Source: Devosia salina
GTDB lineage: Bacteria; Pseudomonadota; Alphaproteobacteria; Rhizobiales; Devosiaceae
Assembly: GCF_019504385.1 (NCBI RefSeq)
Contig: NZ_CP080590.1
Span: 2,956,001 to 3,020,000 of the forward strand
Reading direction: 5' to 3'
Length of the DNA stretch: 64,000 bases
Below are positions 1-8,558 of the stretch, one piece after another. Position numbers and translations under genes: made by a program. The notes beneath the pieces were generated by a model that saw only the letters and a program-made list of their open reading frames with translations, searched no databases and was not told the origin of the DNA. The number at the start of each line of letters is the position of its first letter. Position 1 is the first letter of the stretch.

Positions 1-1547
1 ACCGAGCCCAGTTCGATATCGGCGCGGGCACAGGTCCGCGCCTGGCTGAGAGCGCGATCGAGCGCACCCGCACGCAGGGCCCCCAGCGCTGGCACGCAAT
101 AGAACCAGCTCGGAATCCGGGTCAGGGGCACCGACTCGATGGCTTTCTGGGCCAGAGGGAGCGCCTCTGACATGCGACCGATCAAAGCCAGGTGCCGCGC
201 ATGCGCGGCCGTCGCGTCAACACTTGCCGGATTGAGCTGCAGCGCCGTGCCATATTCGGACTCGGCCCGATCATGCATACCCGTCACTTCATGAAGACGC
301 GCGCGCTGCTCCCACACGAAGAACGAGGTCGGAGCCTGCTGCATCGCTGCGTCGAGGAGCGCCTCGGCCTGCTGCATTCGCGCGGCGTAGTCCTCGGCCG
401 TTTGCTGCGTGGCCAAACCGCCTTCGGCGATCAGGCTCGCCTTGGCGGCCAGCACCATTCCCGTGTTCTGCTGACTTTCGGGCAGCGACTGGATACAGGC
501 ATTGGCGCGCTCGGCCGCGCCGGCGGAAAGCGTCGTCCGGTACATGACGAACTGCACTGTGCAGAGATAGAAGTTCTGCTGGCCGCTTGCATCGGTTCGT
601 TCGAGAAAGTCCCAGGCGCGGGCATGCAGGGGGCCCCGCGTATTGCCCACCAGCAGCAGCATATCCATCGAGATGGCATCGATGCCCGCGCGGCCGATCA
701 GCTGCTGCTGCGTCGCTTCGAATGACCGGTTCCACACAATGCTGTTGGCCTCGAGGTCGGTGAGGATGGCGCTGACCTGATAGAGACCGGCATCCGTCGG
801 CGCCCTGCGCACCACACCGGACAGTTCGTAGCCTTCCCGCTGGCTCTGTTGCGCGGTGAGGTCGCTGCGGCTGCCCAGGGACACTGCAACATTGGTAAAG
901 GGAGCAAAGCCGGTCACCACTTCGATGGCCAGTGCCGAAATGGCCGCGGTGATCGTCGGATCGCCCGTCAGGTTCTGGAACTCCATCACCCGCAGCTTGG
1001 GCATCTGGATGGCCCCGGCGGCAGCGACCTGCTGCTCCCGGCGCGGTCCCCAGGTGGCCAGAGAATAGGTGATCGCCGTTGCGCCCAGCGCCAGAACCAG
1101 CAGCACGAACCAGGATATGGTGATATGGCCGCGCGGGCGGTGAGAAGCAGGGGCCAGCCGGGCCGGTTCGGCTTCTTGTCCGATCACCTGTGCGGGCGTG
1201 ACCGCCGATGCTTCGGTGAATTCGGGGACATAGCGGCCAATCGGGAGCTGAATGCGCAAGGCTTCATCGACACCCGGACCGAGATAGTACTGATCGAGAA
1301 GCCCCCTCAACCGTCGGGCCTGCACCCGCACGATCGGATCGGCCTGGGGATCAAAATCCGGGGGGCGGCCGAAGACGTCGACAGCAATGGAATAGGCCTT
1401 GATCGTCTGCGCATCGCCATTGAGGCGGCGTTCAACGATATAGCTCAGGAATTTGGCAAGCTGCGGCGAGCGGGCAATATCGGGCCAGGCAAGCAGGCGA
1501 TCCAGCGCCCGTTTTACCTCCCCCGCGTCTGCCACGTGCTCCGACAC
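1..1547 (-). CDS. TPR-containing membrane sensor protein, C-terminus off the left edge
   Basis: The visible 515 codons are open to the window edge. I start at a GTG because an in-frame TAG lies eight codons upstream and a GGGAG ribosome-binding site sits just before it; there is no suitable ATG. Residues about 15-110 form a domain with the pattern SPQLAKFLSYIVERRL, then FDPQADPIVRVQARRLR and LPIGRYVPEF. As I recall, this domain heads many rhizobial adenylate-cyclase-like and TPR proteins. One membrane helix follows at about 144-164. Next is a TolB-like segment (FQNLTGDPTI) and then TPR-like helices (EYGTALQLNPASVDATAAHA). The layout suggests a cytoplasmic N-terminus and a periplasmic repeat region. 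Function is unknown; a signalling or scaffold role is inferred. No catalytic domain is visible in the part present. Confidence 0.72.
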   Translation of the reverse strand, partial: MSEHVADAGEVKRALDRLLAWPDIARSPQLAKFLSYIVERRLNGDAQTIKAYSIAVDVFGRPPDFDPQADPIVRVQARRLRGLLDQYYLGPGVDEALRIQLPIGRYVPEFTEASAVTPAQVIGQEAEPARLAPASHRPRGHITISWFVLLVLALGATAITYSLATWGPRREQQVAAAGAIQMPKLRVMEFQNLTGDPTITAAISALAIEVVTGFAPFTNVAVSLGSRSDLTAQQSQREGYELSGVVRRAPTDAGLYQVSAILTDLEANSIVWNRSFEATQQQLIGRAGIDAISMDMLLLVGNTRGPLHARAWDFLERTDASGQQNFYLCTVQFVMYRTTLSAGAAERANACIQSLPESQQNTGMVLAAKASLIAEGGLATQQTAEDYAARMQQAEALLDAAMQQAPTSFFVWEQRARLHEVTGMHDRAESEYGTALQLNPASVDATAAHARHLALIGRMSEALPLAQKAIESVPLTRIPSWFYCVPALGALRAGALDRALSQARTCARADIELGS

Positions 1548-1584
1548 CCTGAAACTCCCGCCACAACGCGACTATTTGCGCCGC

Positions 1585-1596
1585 TTTACATGTAAA
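1585..1596. promoter_or_regulatory. 12-bp palindrome upstream of the TPR gene
   Basis: TTTACATGTAAA is a perfect palindrome 38-49 bases upstream of the GTG start of the TPR gene, in the 283-base gap to the receiver gene. The position suits an operator, but no cognate regulator is evident. Confidence 0.35.
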
Positions 1597-1801
1597 ACAC
1601 AAGGGTGGGTTACCCCCGTTTTACCCGATTTTGCCTCCCCCGCGCGGTCAACTTCGATCATACGCCGCCTCGTCGATGTCACGAACTCGACATGTTTCCC
1701 GAGCGGTCAGGCCCCGCCGGGCGTGTTCTACAAACCGTATAAACCACCCTGCCCGAGCGACTACGGCTTTCGGACAGCGATGGCGTTTTGTTGTGTTCGG
1801 A

Positions 1802-1818
1802 CCCCGTGCGGCACGGGG
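1802..1818 (+). promoter_or_regulatory. hairpin directly before the receiver gene ribosome-binding site
   Basis: CCCCGTGC, one base, GCACGGGG forms a perfect 8-bp inverted repeat. It ends a few bases before the GAAGAGG ribosome-binding site of the next gene, whose start is a TTG. It may be an operator or a leader hairpin affecting translation; the sequence cannot tell these apart. Confidence 0.35.
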
Positions 1819-1830
1819 AAGAGGTGACTG

Positions 1831-2277
1831 TTGAACGTTTTATCCGACGATAGCCCATTCATCGCGTTGATTGATGATGACGGGCACTCTGCACACCTGC
1901 TGACCCGCATGTTGCTGGCGCATGGTGCCCCTGATGTCAGGCATTTCGACACCGCTGAAGCCGGCGAGGATTTCCTGTCGATAACGCTGGCGGATACCGG
2001 TCTGGAATGGCCGGGCCTGGTGATCGTCGATCTCAAGGCCCATAGCGGCGCGAACCTCGAATTCGTGGCGCGCAAACAGGCGCTGCTCCGGCAGAAGGGT
2101 ATTCCCCTTGCCGTCATGATGCAGCCCACCGACCGGGCCGGTCGCCAGGCCCTGCAGGATGCAGGCGCTTCGGTGGTGTTCTTTCGGCAGGCCGAACTGA
2201 GTGCCTATCGGCACGAAGCGGCCTCCATAGTCAGTTTCTGGGCGCGCCACCAGCGCCTGGATGCGGTTGGCATGTGA
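1831..2277 (+). CDS. stand-alone degenerate response-regulator receiver protein
   Basis: This 148-residue protein resembles a CheY-like receiver with no output domain. The acidic pocket is present as IDDD (15-17) and the likely phospho-acceptor as Asp67 in LVIVDLK. The canonical Thr/Ser after beta-4 is replaced (AVMMQPTD, 95-101) and the canonical Lys after beta-5 appears as Arg (FFRQAE, 117-122). Phosphorylation-dependent switching may therefore be altered or absent. The start is a TTG preceded by GGGGAAGAGG. No histidine kinase lies next to it. It may act by protein-protein contact in a phosphorelay, which is inference only. Confidence 0.68.
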   Translation: MNVLSDDSPFIALIDDDGHSAHLLTRMLLAHGAPDVRHFDTAEAGEDFLSITLADTGLEWPGLVIVDLKAHSGANLEFVARKQALLRQKGIPLAVMMQPTDRAGRQALQDAGASVVFFRQAELSAYRHEAASIVSFWARHQRLDAVGM

Positions 2278-2568
2278 CTCCTGCGTCCACAGGTTACATG
2301 CCGATTGGCGGAGAGTGATGCTGCGTGCCGGTCCTTTGGATCAGCCTGCATTCCCAAGTGTCCCTCTCCGCCGTTTGAAAAGATCGGCGGTCTGCACCAC
2401 CGCCGATCCTCTAGCGCCGATCTTGCTTGCAAGGTTTTGCGCATGGGCGCGGATACGACACCTCCCGGTCGTGTCCGTACGGGGGGAGAAGCAATTCGCC
2501 GGCGGCGCATGTCCCTCAGTGCTGCCTGGCACGCCTGATTGCTTCTCCCCGCGGCCATTCCTGGCCCG
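2278..2568. other. structured gap between convergent genes, two strong hairpins
   Basis: No gene is evident here. Hairpin one has arms GATCGGCGGT (2382-2391) and ACCGCCGATC (2399-2408) with a 7-base loop. A third partial copy, GCGCCGATC at 2415-2423, could compete for the left arm. Hairpin two has 13-bp arms GGGGAGAAGCAAT (2483-2495) and ATTGCTTCTCCCC (2538-2550) around 42 bases. The flanking genes converge, so one or both may act in transcription termination. A small structured RNA is also possible. No clear T-run follows either hairpin. Confidence 0.4.
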
Positions 2569-3060
2569 CTAATCTGCCTCACCATGTCTGCCGCGAATGA
2601 CCTTGTGCGCAAAAAAGCGCAGCGCGGCCATGACCAAGACGGCCAGCAACGCCGTTCCCGCAGCAATGACGTAGTGTCCAAGCGCAGTGGCCATGCCGAC
2701 CGCGCCGGCGAGCCACATCCCGGCCCCGGTTGTGAGGCCTTGGACGCCCGCCCCGCTCCTGAAAATGGCTCCCGCCCCGAGGAAGGCGATGCCGGCCGTC
2801 ACCGCTTCTACGGCGCGAATGGGATCGGGGTTGGTCTGGCTGGCCGTCTGGATGGTGTGAAAGATTTCAAAGGCCAATATGGTGAACAGGGCTGCTGCCA
2901 CAGAGACGAGAATATGCGTCCTGAGGCCTGCCTCTGCGGTGTGCATCTCCCGCTCGATTCCGATCACGGCGCCAAACATCGCCGCGAAAAGCAAACGCAG
3001 GCCGATGATGTGCGCAGGCAGATAGGTGTCCACCCATCCGATGCTATTGCCGATATCCAT
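2569..3060 (-). CDS. MgtC/SapB-family membrane protein
   Basis: The 163-residue protein has the MgtC family pattern: an N-terminal hydrophobic helix ending in GAVIGIERE, then AGLRTHILVSVAAALFTI, and VTAGIAFLGAGAIFR followed by VQGLTTGAGMW and further helices. About five membrane segments are expected in the inner membrane. Family members are linked to growth at low magnesium and, in pathogens, to inhibition of the F1Fo ATP synthase; the role in a free-living organism is unclear. I prefer the ATG at 3060. A GTG 18 codons upstream with a closer GGGAA is an alternative. Confidence 0.85.
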   Translation of the reverse strand: MDIGNSIGWVDTYLPAHIIGLRLLFAAMFGAVIGIEREMHTAEAGLRTHILVSVAAALFTILAFEIFHTIQTASQTNPDPIRAVEAVTAGIAFLGAGAIFRSGAGVQGLTTGAGMWLAGAVGMATALGHYVIAAGTALLAVLVMAALRFFAHKVIRGRHGEAD

Positions 3061-3227
3061 GAGTGTGTTGCCCGAAATGGTGACGCTGCGAGCACAACAC
3101 GCAGGCCGGTCCACGGTTCCCGCCGCCGCAACCGGTCGTTAACGCAGAAACACGGTCCCGCCTGGCGATTAAGCCGGTGCTAACGCGCCTCAATAAAGAC
3201 TGCGCCGAGATTTTTTCGGGGGCGCTG

Positions 3228-4709
3228 ATGCAGGTGTCGGGATCAACCCATTTCACGGCCCGGTTCCTGCTGCCCATAGCCGCGGCGGCCGGGATTACCA
3301 TGCTGGCACTGGCCGGGTTCCTGGTCTGGTCGGCCCGCAGCATTGATGCCGATGCGATGAGCCGGGACCGGTTGCTGCTCGAGCGGGCCCTGGAGGAGCT
3401 TCAGGAGAAACTGCTGCTCGCCCAGGAAGAACTGGCGACCTGGGACGAGGCGGTCACGGCCTTCCACGAGCGCGACGCCGATTGGCTCGTCGAGAATATG
3501 GGCGTCGCCGCTTTCGACACCTTCGGCCATAGCCGCACCCTGATCCTGGACCGCGACCGCAATGTCGTGATCGCCATGCGCGACGGTGGACGGGTCCGGG
3601 CCAAGGCAGCCGGTGGGGCCGAACCGGACCTCGCCCCCTTCCTCGACAGGATCGACAGCCTCGAGGCCGAGGCACAGATTTCCGCCTATAATGCCGGCGT
3701 CGCCGACACGCCGCCCCAGGCCATGGACTTTGCCCATTTCGAGGGGCAACCGGCATTGATCGGCGCCATGCCCATCCTTTCCTATAGCGGCGAAAACGCG
3801 CCGGACGTGGGGACGGAAGCGATCTATGTCTCGGTCATCCTGCTCGATGCGGCGCTCGCCGCCGAACTCGGCGACCAGTACCGCATAGGCGTCCCCGCCT
3901 TCCTGACTGCCGCGCCGGACAGCAGTGCCGATGCGGCTCTCTCGATCACCGATGCGGCCGGCACGCCGATCGCCTGGCTGACCTGGCAGGCCGACCTGCC
4001 CGGCACGCGGCTGTTGCAGGCGGCTTCCCCCGCGCTGGTCAGCGCCATGGTGATCGGGTTGCTGATCGTGGGTCTGCTGCTGCGCAGCCTCCACCGCGCC
4101 CTCTTCGCATTGCAGGCCGAGCGCGAGGAAGCCAGCCACCGCGCCCAGCACGATCCCCTGACCGGGCTGGGCAACCGCACCCTCTTCCGCCAGCGCCTTG
4201 GCGAAAGCTTCCGGGCCATGCCGGCCGGCGAGCCGCGCCTGGCCGTCCTCGCCCTGGACCTCGACCGGTTCAAGCAGGTCAACGACACCATGGGGCATCA
4301 GGCCGGCGATGAATTGCTGACGGCCGTGGCCGGGCGGCTCAATGCGCTGGTCCGCCCCCAGGACACGCTGATCCGCTTCGGCGGCGACGAATTCGCCATC
4401 ATCCAGCCCGGCATCACCAGCCACGAACAGCCCCAGGCCCTGGCGCAGTCGATCATCGAGGCGCTGTCGCGTCCGGTGGCGCTGGCGGCCGGCCTGGCCC
4501 ATATCGGGGTCAGCATCGGCATCGCCACCGCGCCGGACCTGGCGCATGGCGAAACCGAATTGCTGCGCTTTGCCGACGACGCGCTCTACCGGGCCAAGCA
4601 TGGCGGCCGTAACCGATATTGTCTGTACAGCCCCAGTTTGCCGCCGGAACCCGCCCGCCGTCAGGCGCAGCTGCGCGAGGCCCTGTCGGCACAGCGCAGC
4701 TCGGCCTGA
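3228..4709 (+). CDS. membrane-bound diguanylate cyclase with CHASE4-like sensor
   Basis: The 493-residue protein would make cyclic di-GMP from two GTP. It has an N-terminal membrane helix (ITMLALAGFLVWSA), an extracytoplasmic region resembling CHASE4 (EELATWDEAVTAFHERDADW), a second helix (ALVSAMVIGLLIVGLLL) and a C-terminal GGDEF domain. The catalytic motif GGDEF is intact at about 385-389, with DPLTGLGNR and LDLDRFKQVNDT before it. A product-inhibition site RxxD (RPQD) lies five residues upstream of GGDEF. There is no EAL domain. I chose the ATG behind GGGGGCGCTG over a GTG 17 codons earlier. Confidence 0.92.
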   Translation: MQVSGSTHFTARFLLPIAAAAGITMLALAGFLVWSARSIDADAMSRDRLLLERALEELQEKLLLAQEELATWDEAVTAFHERDADWLVENMGVAAFDTFGHSRTLILDRDRNVVIAMRDGGRVRAKAAGGAEPDLAPFLDRIDSLEAEAQISAYNAGVADTPPQAMDFAHFEGQPALIGAMPILSYSGENAPDVGTEAIYVSVILLDAALAAELGDQYRIGVPAFLTAAPDSSADAALSITDAAGTPIAWLTWQADLPGTRLLQAASPALVSAMVIGLLIVGLLLRSLHRALFALQAEREEASHRAQHDPLTGLGNRTLFRQRLGESFRAMPAGEPRLAVLALDLDRFKQVNDTMGHQAGDELLTAVAGRLNALVRPQDTLIRFGGDEFAIIQPGITSHEQPQALAQSIIEALSRPVALAAGLAHIGVSIGIATAPDLAHGETELLRFADDALYRAKHGGRNRYCLYSPSLPPEPARRQAQLREALSAQRSSA

Positions 4710-4715
4710 GGCCCG

Positions 4716-4871
4716 TCAGCCCGCCGGCTGCGCCAGCGCATAGACGAGGTAGAGCACGGCGAAGACGACAACGATGCCGATAAGCGAGAGCAGCAGAACC
4801 CGCAGGTTCATCTTACGCGGACTGGCCTGTCGCACCTCGGTCTGGTTCTTCTTCGGGTCATAGGTTTCCAT
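4716..4871 (-). CDS. small single-helix membrane protein (51 aa)
   Basis: A short polar N-terminus rich in charged residues (YDPKKNQTEVRQASPRK) is followed by one hydrophobic helix (VLLLSLIGIVVVFAVLYLVY). The ATG has a good GGAAGGAAG ribosome-binding site. The gene converges on the diguanylate cyclase with six bases between the stops. I do not recognise a family; it looks like one of the small membrane proteins common in this order. Confidence 0.65.
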   Translation of the reverse strand: METYDPKKNQTEVRQASPRKMNLRVLLLSLIGIVVVFAVLYLVYALAQPAG

Positions 4872-4978
4872 ATGGCTTCCTTCCGTGGTCGCTAGACCAA
4901 CGGCACGCAGCGCCTGCGGTTCCGTGCCGTGCCGGAACAAGGGCTTGACGAGAAGGGTCGGCGAGCCGACTTTCCGGC

Positions 4979-6712
4979 ATGATCCATTCCGAGACCAAGC
5001 CCATGACCAGCCCTGCCCTTCTGACCCGCATGATCATGGCCGGGCAGGGAAAGGAGCCGGCCGACATCGTCATCCGCAATATCGGCCTGCTCGACGTGAT
5101 CACCGGCGCCGTCACCACCACAGATATCGCCATTGTCGCGGACCGCATCGTGGGCACTCATGCTCGCTATGACGGCAAACAGGTGATCGACGGCAGCGGC
5201 CGCTTTGCCGTGCCGGGCTTCATCGACACGCATTTGCACATCGAATCCTCGCTGGTCACCCCGCTGGAATTCGACCGCTGCGTCCTCCCCTATGGCGTCA
5301 CCACCGCGCTCTGTGATCCGCATGAGATCGCCAATGTGCTGGGCGCCGAGGGCATTCGCTACTTCCTCGACAGTGCCGAGCGCACCATCATGGATGTGCG
5401 CGTCAATCTCTCCTCCTGCGTGCCCGCGACCCCGTTCGAGACCGCCGGTGCCCGTCTCGAGATCGAGGACCTGCTGCCGTTCCGCAATCACCCCAAGGTG
5501 GTCGGCCTGGCCGAGATGATGAACTTCCCCGGCGTGCTCAACGCTGATCCGGGTATTCTGGCAAAGCTGCTCGCCTTCCAGGACGGCCATATCGACGGGC
5601 ATGCGCCACTGCTGCGTGGCGAGGCGCTCAATGGCTATCTCGCCGCCGGCATCCGCACCGACCACGAAGCGACCAGCGCCGCAGAGGCGCGCGAAAAGCT
5701 CGCCAAGGGCATGGCCATCCTCATCCGCGAGGGCTCGGTCTCCAAGGACTTGAAGGCCCTGGCGGAAATCCTCGACGAGAACAGTTCGAGCTTCGTGGCG
5801 CTGTGCACCGACGACCGCAACCCGCTGGACATTGCCGAGGAGGGGCATCTGGATAGCTCCATCCGCCGGCTGATCGCCATGGGCCGTCCACTGCACCATG
5901 TCTATCGCGCCGCCAGCCACTCGGCCGCGCGCATCTTTGGCCTCAGGGACCGCGGCCTCCTGGCGCCCGGCTGGCGTGCCGACATCGCCATCCTCGACAG
6001 TCTCGAGGATTGCCGCGTCTCCGACGTCCTCGCCGGGGGACGGCTAGTCACGCCCGAACTCTTTGCCACACGCGAAATGGTGGCACCGGTGGGCCTGCAG
6101 TCCATGAAGGCAAAGCCGGTGACCGCCGAGGCCTTCGTTACCGAGCCAAAACCCGGGCAGAACCGGGTGCCGGTCATCGGCGTCAGGCCCGGCCTTATTC
6201 TCACCTTCCGCGAGGAGGCGAGCCTGGCGCATACCGAACAGGGTCTGCAGCCCGACCTCGACGCGGACGTCATCAAGGTCGCCGTCATCGAGCGCCACGG
6301 CAAGAACGGCAATATCGGCCGCAGCTTCGTTACCGGCTTCGGTCTCAAGCGCGGCGCCATCGCCTCCTCGGTGGGGCATGACAGCCACAACATCACCGTG
6401 GTCGGCGCCAATGACGCGGACATGGCCGCGGCGGTCAATCGCCTGATCGAGCTGGGCGGCGGCTTTGCGGTCGCTGATGGCGGCAGGGTGACGGCCGAAC
6501 TCGCCCTGCCCATTGCCGGGCTCATGAGTTTGGAAAGCTTCGAACAGGTCGCCCATGACCTGCATCATCTGCGCGACGCTGCCCGGGCGCTCGACTGCGT
6601 CCTGCCCGAACCCTTCCTGCAGGTGGCTTTCCTGGCCCTGCCGGTCATCCCGCATCTCAAGATGACCGACCGGGGCCTTTTCGACGTCGATGCGTTCGAC
6701 TTCGTGAGTTGA
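4979..6712 (+). CDS. ade: adenine deaminase
   Basis: This amidohydrolase-superfamily enzyme converts adenine to hypoxanthine plus ammonia. The 577-residue length fits bacterial Ade. Visible motifs are the metal-binding loop [28 protein letters not shown], the [12 protein letters not shown] segment and [10 protein letters not shown]. An ATG eight codons downstream ([10 protein letters not shown]) is an equally likely start, since neither has a clear ribosome-binding site. It is followed after four bases by a CocE-type hydrolase, so the two are probably cotranscribed. It feeds purines into the xanthine dehydrogenase branch encoded further along. Confidence 0.93.
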   Translation: MIHSETKPMTSPALLTRMIMAGQGKEPADIVIRNIGLLDVITGAVTTTDIAIVADRIVGTHARYDGKQVIDGSGRFAVPGFIDTHLHIESSLVTPLEFDRCVLPYGVTTALCDPHEIANVLGAEGIRYFLDSAERTIMDVRVNLSSCVPATPFETAGARLEIEDLLPFRNHPKVVGLAEMMNFPGVLNADPGILAKLLAFQDGHIDGHAPLLRGEALNGYLAAGIRTDHEATSAAEAREKLAKGMAILIREGSVSKDLKALAEILDENSSSFVALCTDDRNPLDIAEEGHLDSSIRRLIAMGRPLHHVYRAASHSAARIFGLRDRGLLAPGWRADIAILDSLEDCRVSDVLAGGRLVTPELFATREMVAPVGLQSMKAKPVTAEAFVTEPKPGQNRVPVIGVRPGLILTFREEASLAHTEQGLQPDLDADVIKVAVIERHGKNGNIGRSFVTGFGLKRGAIASSVGHDSHNITVVGANDADMAAAVNRLIELGGGFAVADGGRVTAELALPIAGLMSLESFEQVAHDLHHLRDAARALDCVLPEPFLQVAFLALPVIPHLKMTDRGLFDVDAFDFVS

Positions 6713-6716
6713 CCCG

Positions 6717-8345
6717 ATGAGCCTCCCCTCGCTCTATCTGGCCTGGGTGGAGGATCTGCCGCCGCGGCTCAACGGCGTGCGCAAGAAGCGTGGCATCGGC
6801 GTGCCGATGAACGATGGCGTCGTACTCAAGACCGATCACTATGCCCCGGACGCCCCCGGTCCCCACGCCACCATCCTCATGCGCCTGCCTTATGGACGAC
6901 GCGGCTTCGGCCCGGTCGCCGAAGCCTATGCCGAGCGCGGCTTTCATGTGGTGGTACAGGCCTGTCGCGGCACAGAGCGCTCGGGCGGGCAGTTCGACCC
7001 TTTCGCCAATGAGCGCGCCGATGGGCTCGCGACGCTGGAATGGATCAGGGCCCAGCCCTGGTATGACGGCCGCATCGGGCTCACAGGCCCCAGCTATCTG
7101 GGCTATGCGCAATGGGCCATTTGCGATGCCCTGCCCGAAACGGCGGCTCTGGCGACCAAGGTGACTACCGCCGATTTTCGTCCGGTGGTCTTTCCCGCCG
7201 GAGCCTTTCATCTCAATCTCTGGCTCTCCTGGGTGCAGGTGATCGAGGGACTGCGCAACCGGCCTCTGGCCACCGCTGCCCGCATGTTTTCCGGCGATAT
7301 CGAGCGCCGCACCGACAAGGCCGCTGCCGTCCTGCCCCTGATCGAAGCCGACAAGGCCGTTGTGGGTCACCGGGTCGGTTTCTGGCGCCACTGGTTTGAA
7401 AACGCCATCGGCAATGACGCCTTCTGGACCGACCTCGATCACCGCCACCGGCTGACCGAAACAACGCCGCCGGCCCATTTCATCTCCGGCTGGTACGATT
7501 TCATGCTCGACCCCCTGCTGGCAGACTACCAGCGGCTGGTGGAACTGGGACACCGGCCCTATCTCACAATCGGCACCTGGTTCCATATTGCCGAGGAATT
7601 GCAGCGCGACAATCTGCGCGAGACCCTTGCCTGGATGCGCGCCTGGCTCAATGGCGACCGCTCCGGCCTGCGATCCCGGCCGGTGCGCATCCATATCTCG
7701 GGCTGCAACGAGTGGCATGAGTTCGACCGCTATCCCCCCGGCCCGGCAACGCCGCGGACCTGGATGCTCGGCGCCAGTGGCGAGCTGATCGATTCCGGCA
7801 CACCGAGCAACGGCAGCAACCGCTATCGCTTCGATCCGGCCGACCCGACGCCCAATCTGGGGGGCGCCATCTTCGCCTTCACCGGCGCGGGCGCGGTGGA
7901 CAATGCGCGGCTGGAAAACCGCCCCGATGTGCTGACCTATACCGGACGCGTGCTCACCAGTGCGCTCACCGTCATCGGATCGTGCCAGGTGACGCTGAAG
8001 GCCCGCGCCAGCCTGCCCCATGCCGATTTCTTCGTCCGGCTCAACGATGTCGGCCCCGACGGCATTTCGCGCAATATCTGCGACGGCTTCACGCGGGTCA
8101 CCCCGGAGACGCCCGTCGACGCGGAGGGCAATTGGTGCCTCACCATCCCCTTGCATGCCACGGCGCACAGTTTTCGCCCAGGTCACCGCCTTCGCCTGCT
8201 GATCGCGTCGGGTGCCCATCCCCGCTACGCCCGCAACATGGGAACCGGCGAGCCGATCAACACCGCCACCATCATGCAGGCCAATGATATCGAGATCCTG
8301 CATGCCGGGACAGCGCTGACCCTGCCGACCTATAATCTGGCCTGA
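6717..8345 (+). CDS. CocE/NonD-family alpha/beta hydrolase
   Basis: The 542-residue protein has the X-Pro dipeptidyl-peptidase/CocE layout: an N-terminal alpha/beta-hydrolase domain and a C-terminal jelly-roll domain (from about 350). The nucleophile is Ser126 in GPSYLG. FVRLNDVGPDGISRNI in the C-terminal part is typical of the family. No signal peptide is visible, so a cytoplasmic acyl-, ester- or peptide-hydrolase is expected. It starts four bases after adenine deaminase, which implies an operon, though the biochemical link is not obvious. Confidence 0.87.
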   Translation: MSLPSLYLAWVEDLPPRLNGVRKKRGIGVPMNDGVVLKTDHYAPDAPGPHATILMRLPYGRRGFGPVAEAYAERGFHVVVQACRGTERSGGQFDPFANERADGLATLEWIRAQPWYDGRIGLTGPSYLGYAQWAICDALPETAALATKVTTADFRPVVFPAGAFHLNLWLSWVQVIEGLRNRPLATAARMFSGDIERRTDKAAAVLPLIEADKAVVGHRVGFWRHWFENAIGNDAFWTDLDHRHRLTETTPPAHFISGWYDFMLDPLLADYQRLVELGHRPYLTIGTWFHIAEELQRDNLRETLAWMRAWLNGDRSGLRSRPVRIHISGCNEWHEFDRYPPGPATPRTWMLGASGELIDSGTPSNGSNRYRFDPADPTPNLGGAIFAFTGAGAVDNARLENRPDVLTYTGRVLTSALTVIGSCQVTLKARASLPHADFFVRLNDVGPDGISRNICDGFTRVTPETPVDAEGNWCLTIPLHATAHSFRPGHRLRLLIASGAHPRYARNMGTGEPINTATIMQANDIEILHAGTALTLPTYNLA

Positions 8346-8503
8346 GCCCAGCAGCGCGATATTGCCCGCCTCTGTTTTCCACCGGCCTCCCAAACCCCGC
8401 CCTCGGGTCCAGGCAGCGCGGGCATTTGTGCCGTCCCGCTCCTGCCCAGGCAGGGCTCGCCGCCCCCTTCCCAGCATGGCGCAGTCATTGCACCTTGCCA
8501 TTT

Positions 8504-8542
8504 TTGTTATTGTACATAACAATCCTCCTGCATCAATGATGC
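8504..8542. promoter_or_regulatory. two palindromes upstream of the tannase-family gene
   Basis: TTGTTAT and ATAACAA (8504-8510 and 8516-8522) form a perfect 7-bp inverted repeat around TGTAC. A second near-palindrome, GCATCAATGATGC, lies at 8530-8542. Both sit within 55 bases of the next start codon and are AT-rich against the GC-rich background, as expected for repressor operators such as GntR- or LacI-type sites. No regulator gene is adjacent. Confidence 0.5.
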
Positions 8543-8558
8543 TCAAGGGAGGAATGAG

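Noticed and set aside
849..1595. Long plus-strand open frame opposite the TPR gene
   Set aside because: It is a shadow of the minus-strand gene, whose translation has clear domain and membrane features; the plus frame has no recognisable pattern.
3243..4601. 452-codon minus-strand frame under the diguanylate cyclase gene
   Set aside because: Antisense shadow caused by high GC; the plus-strand GGDEF gene is certain.
4510..4692. Short frames opposite the cyclase C-terminus
   Set aside because: Arg-rich shadows without start signals.
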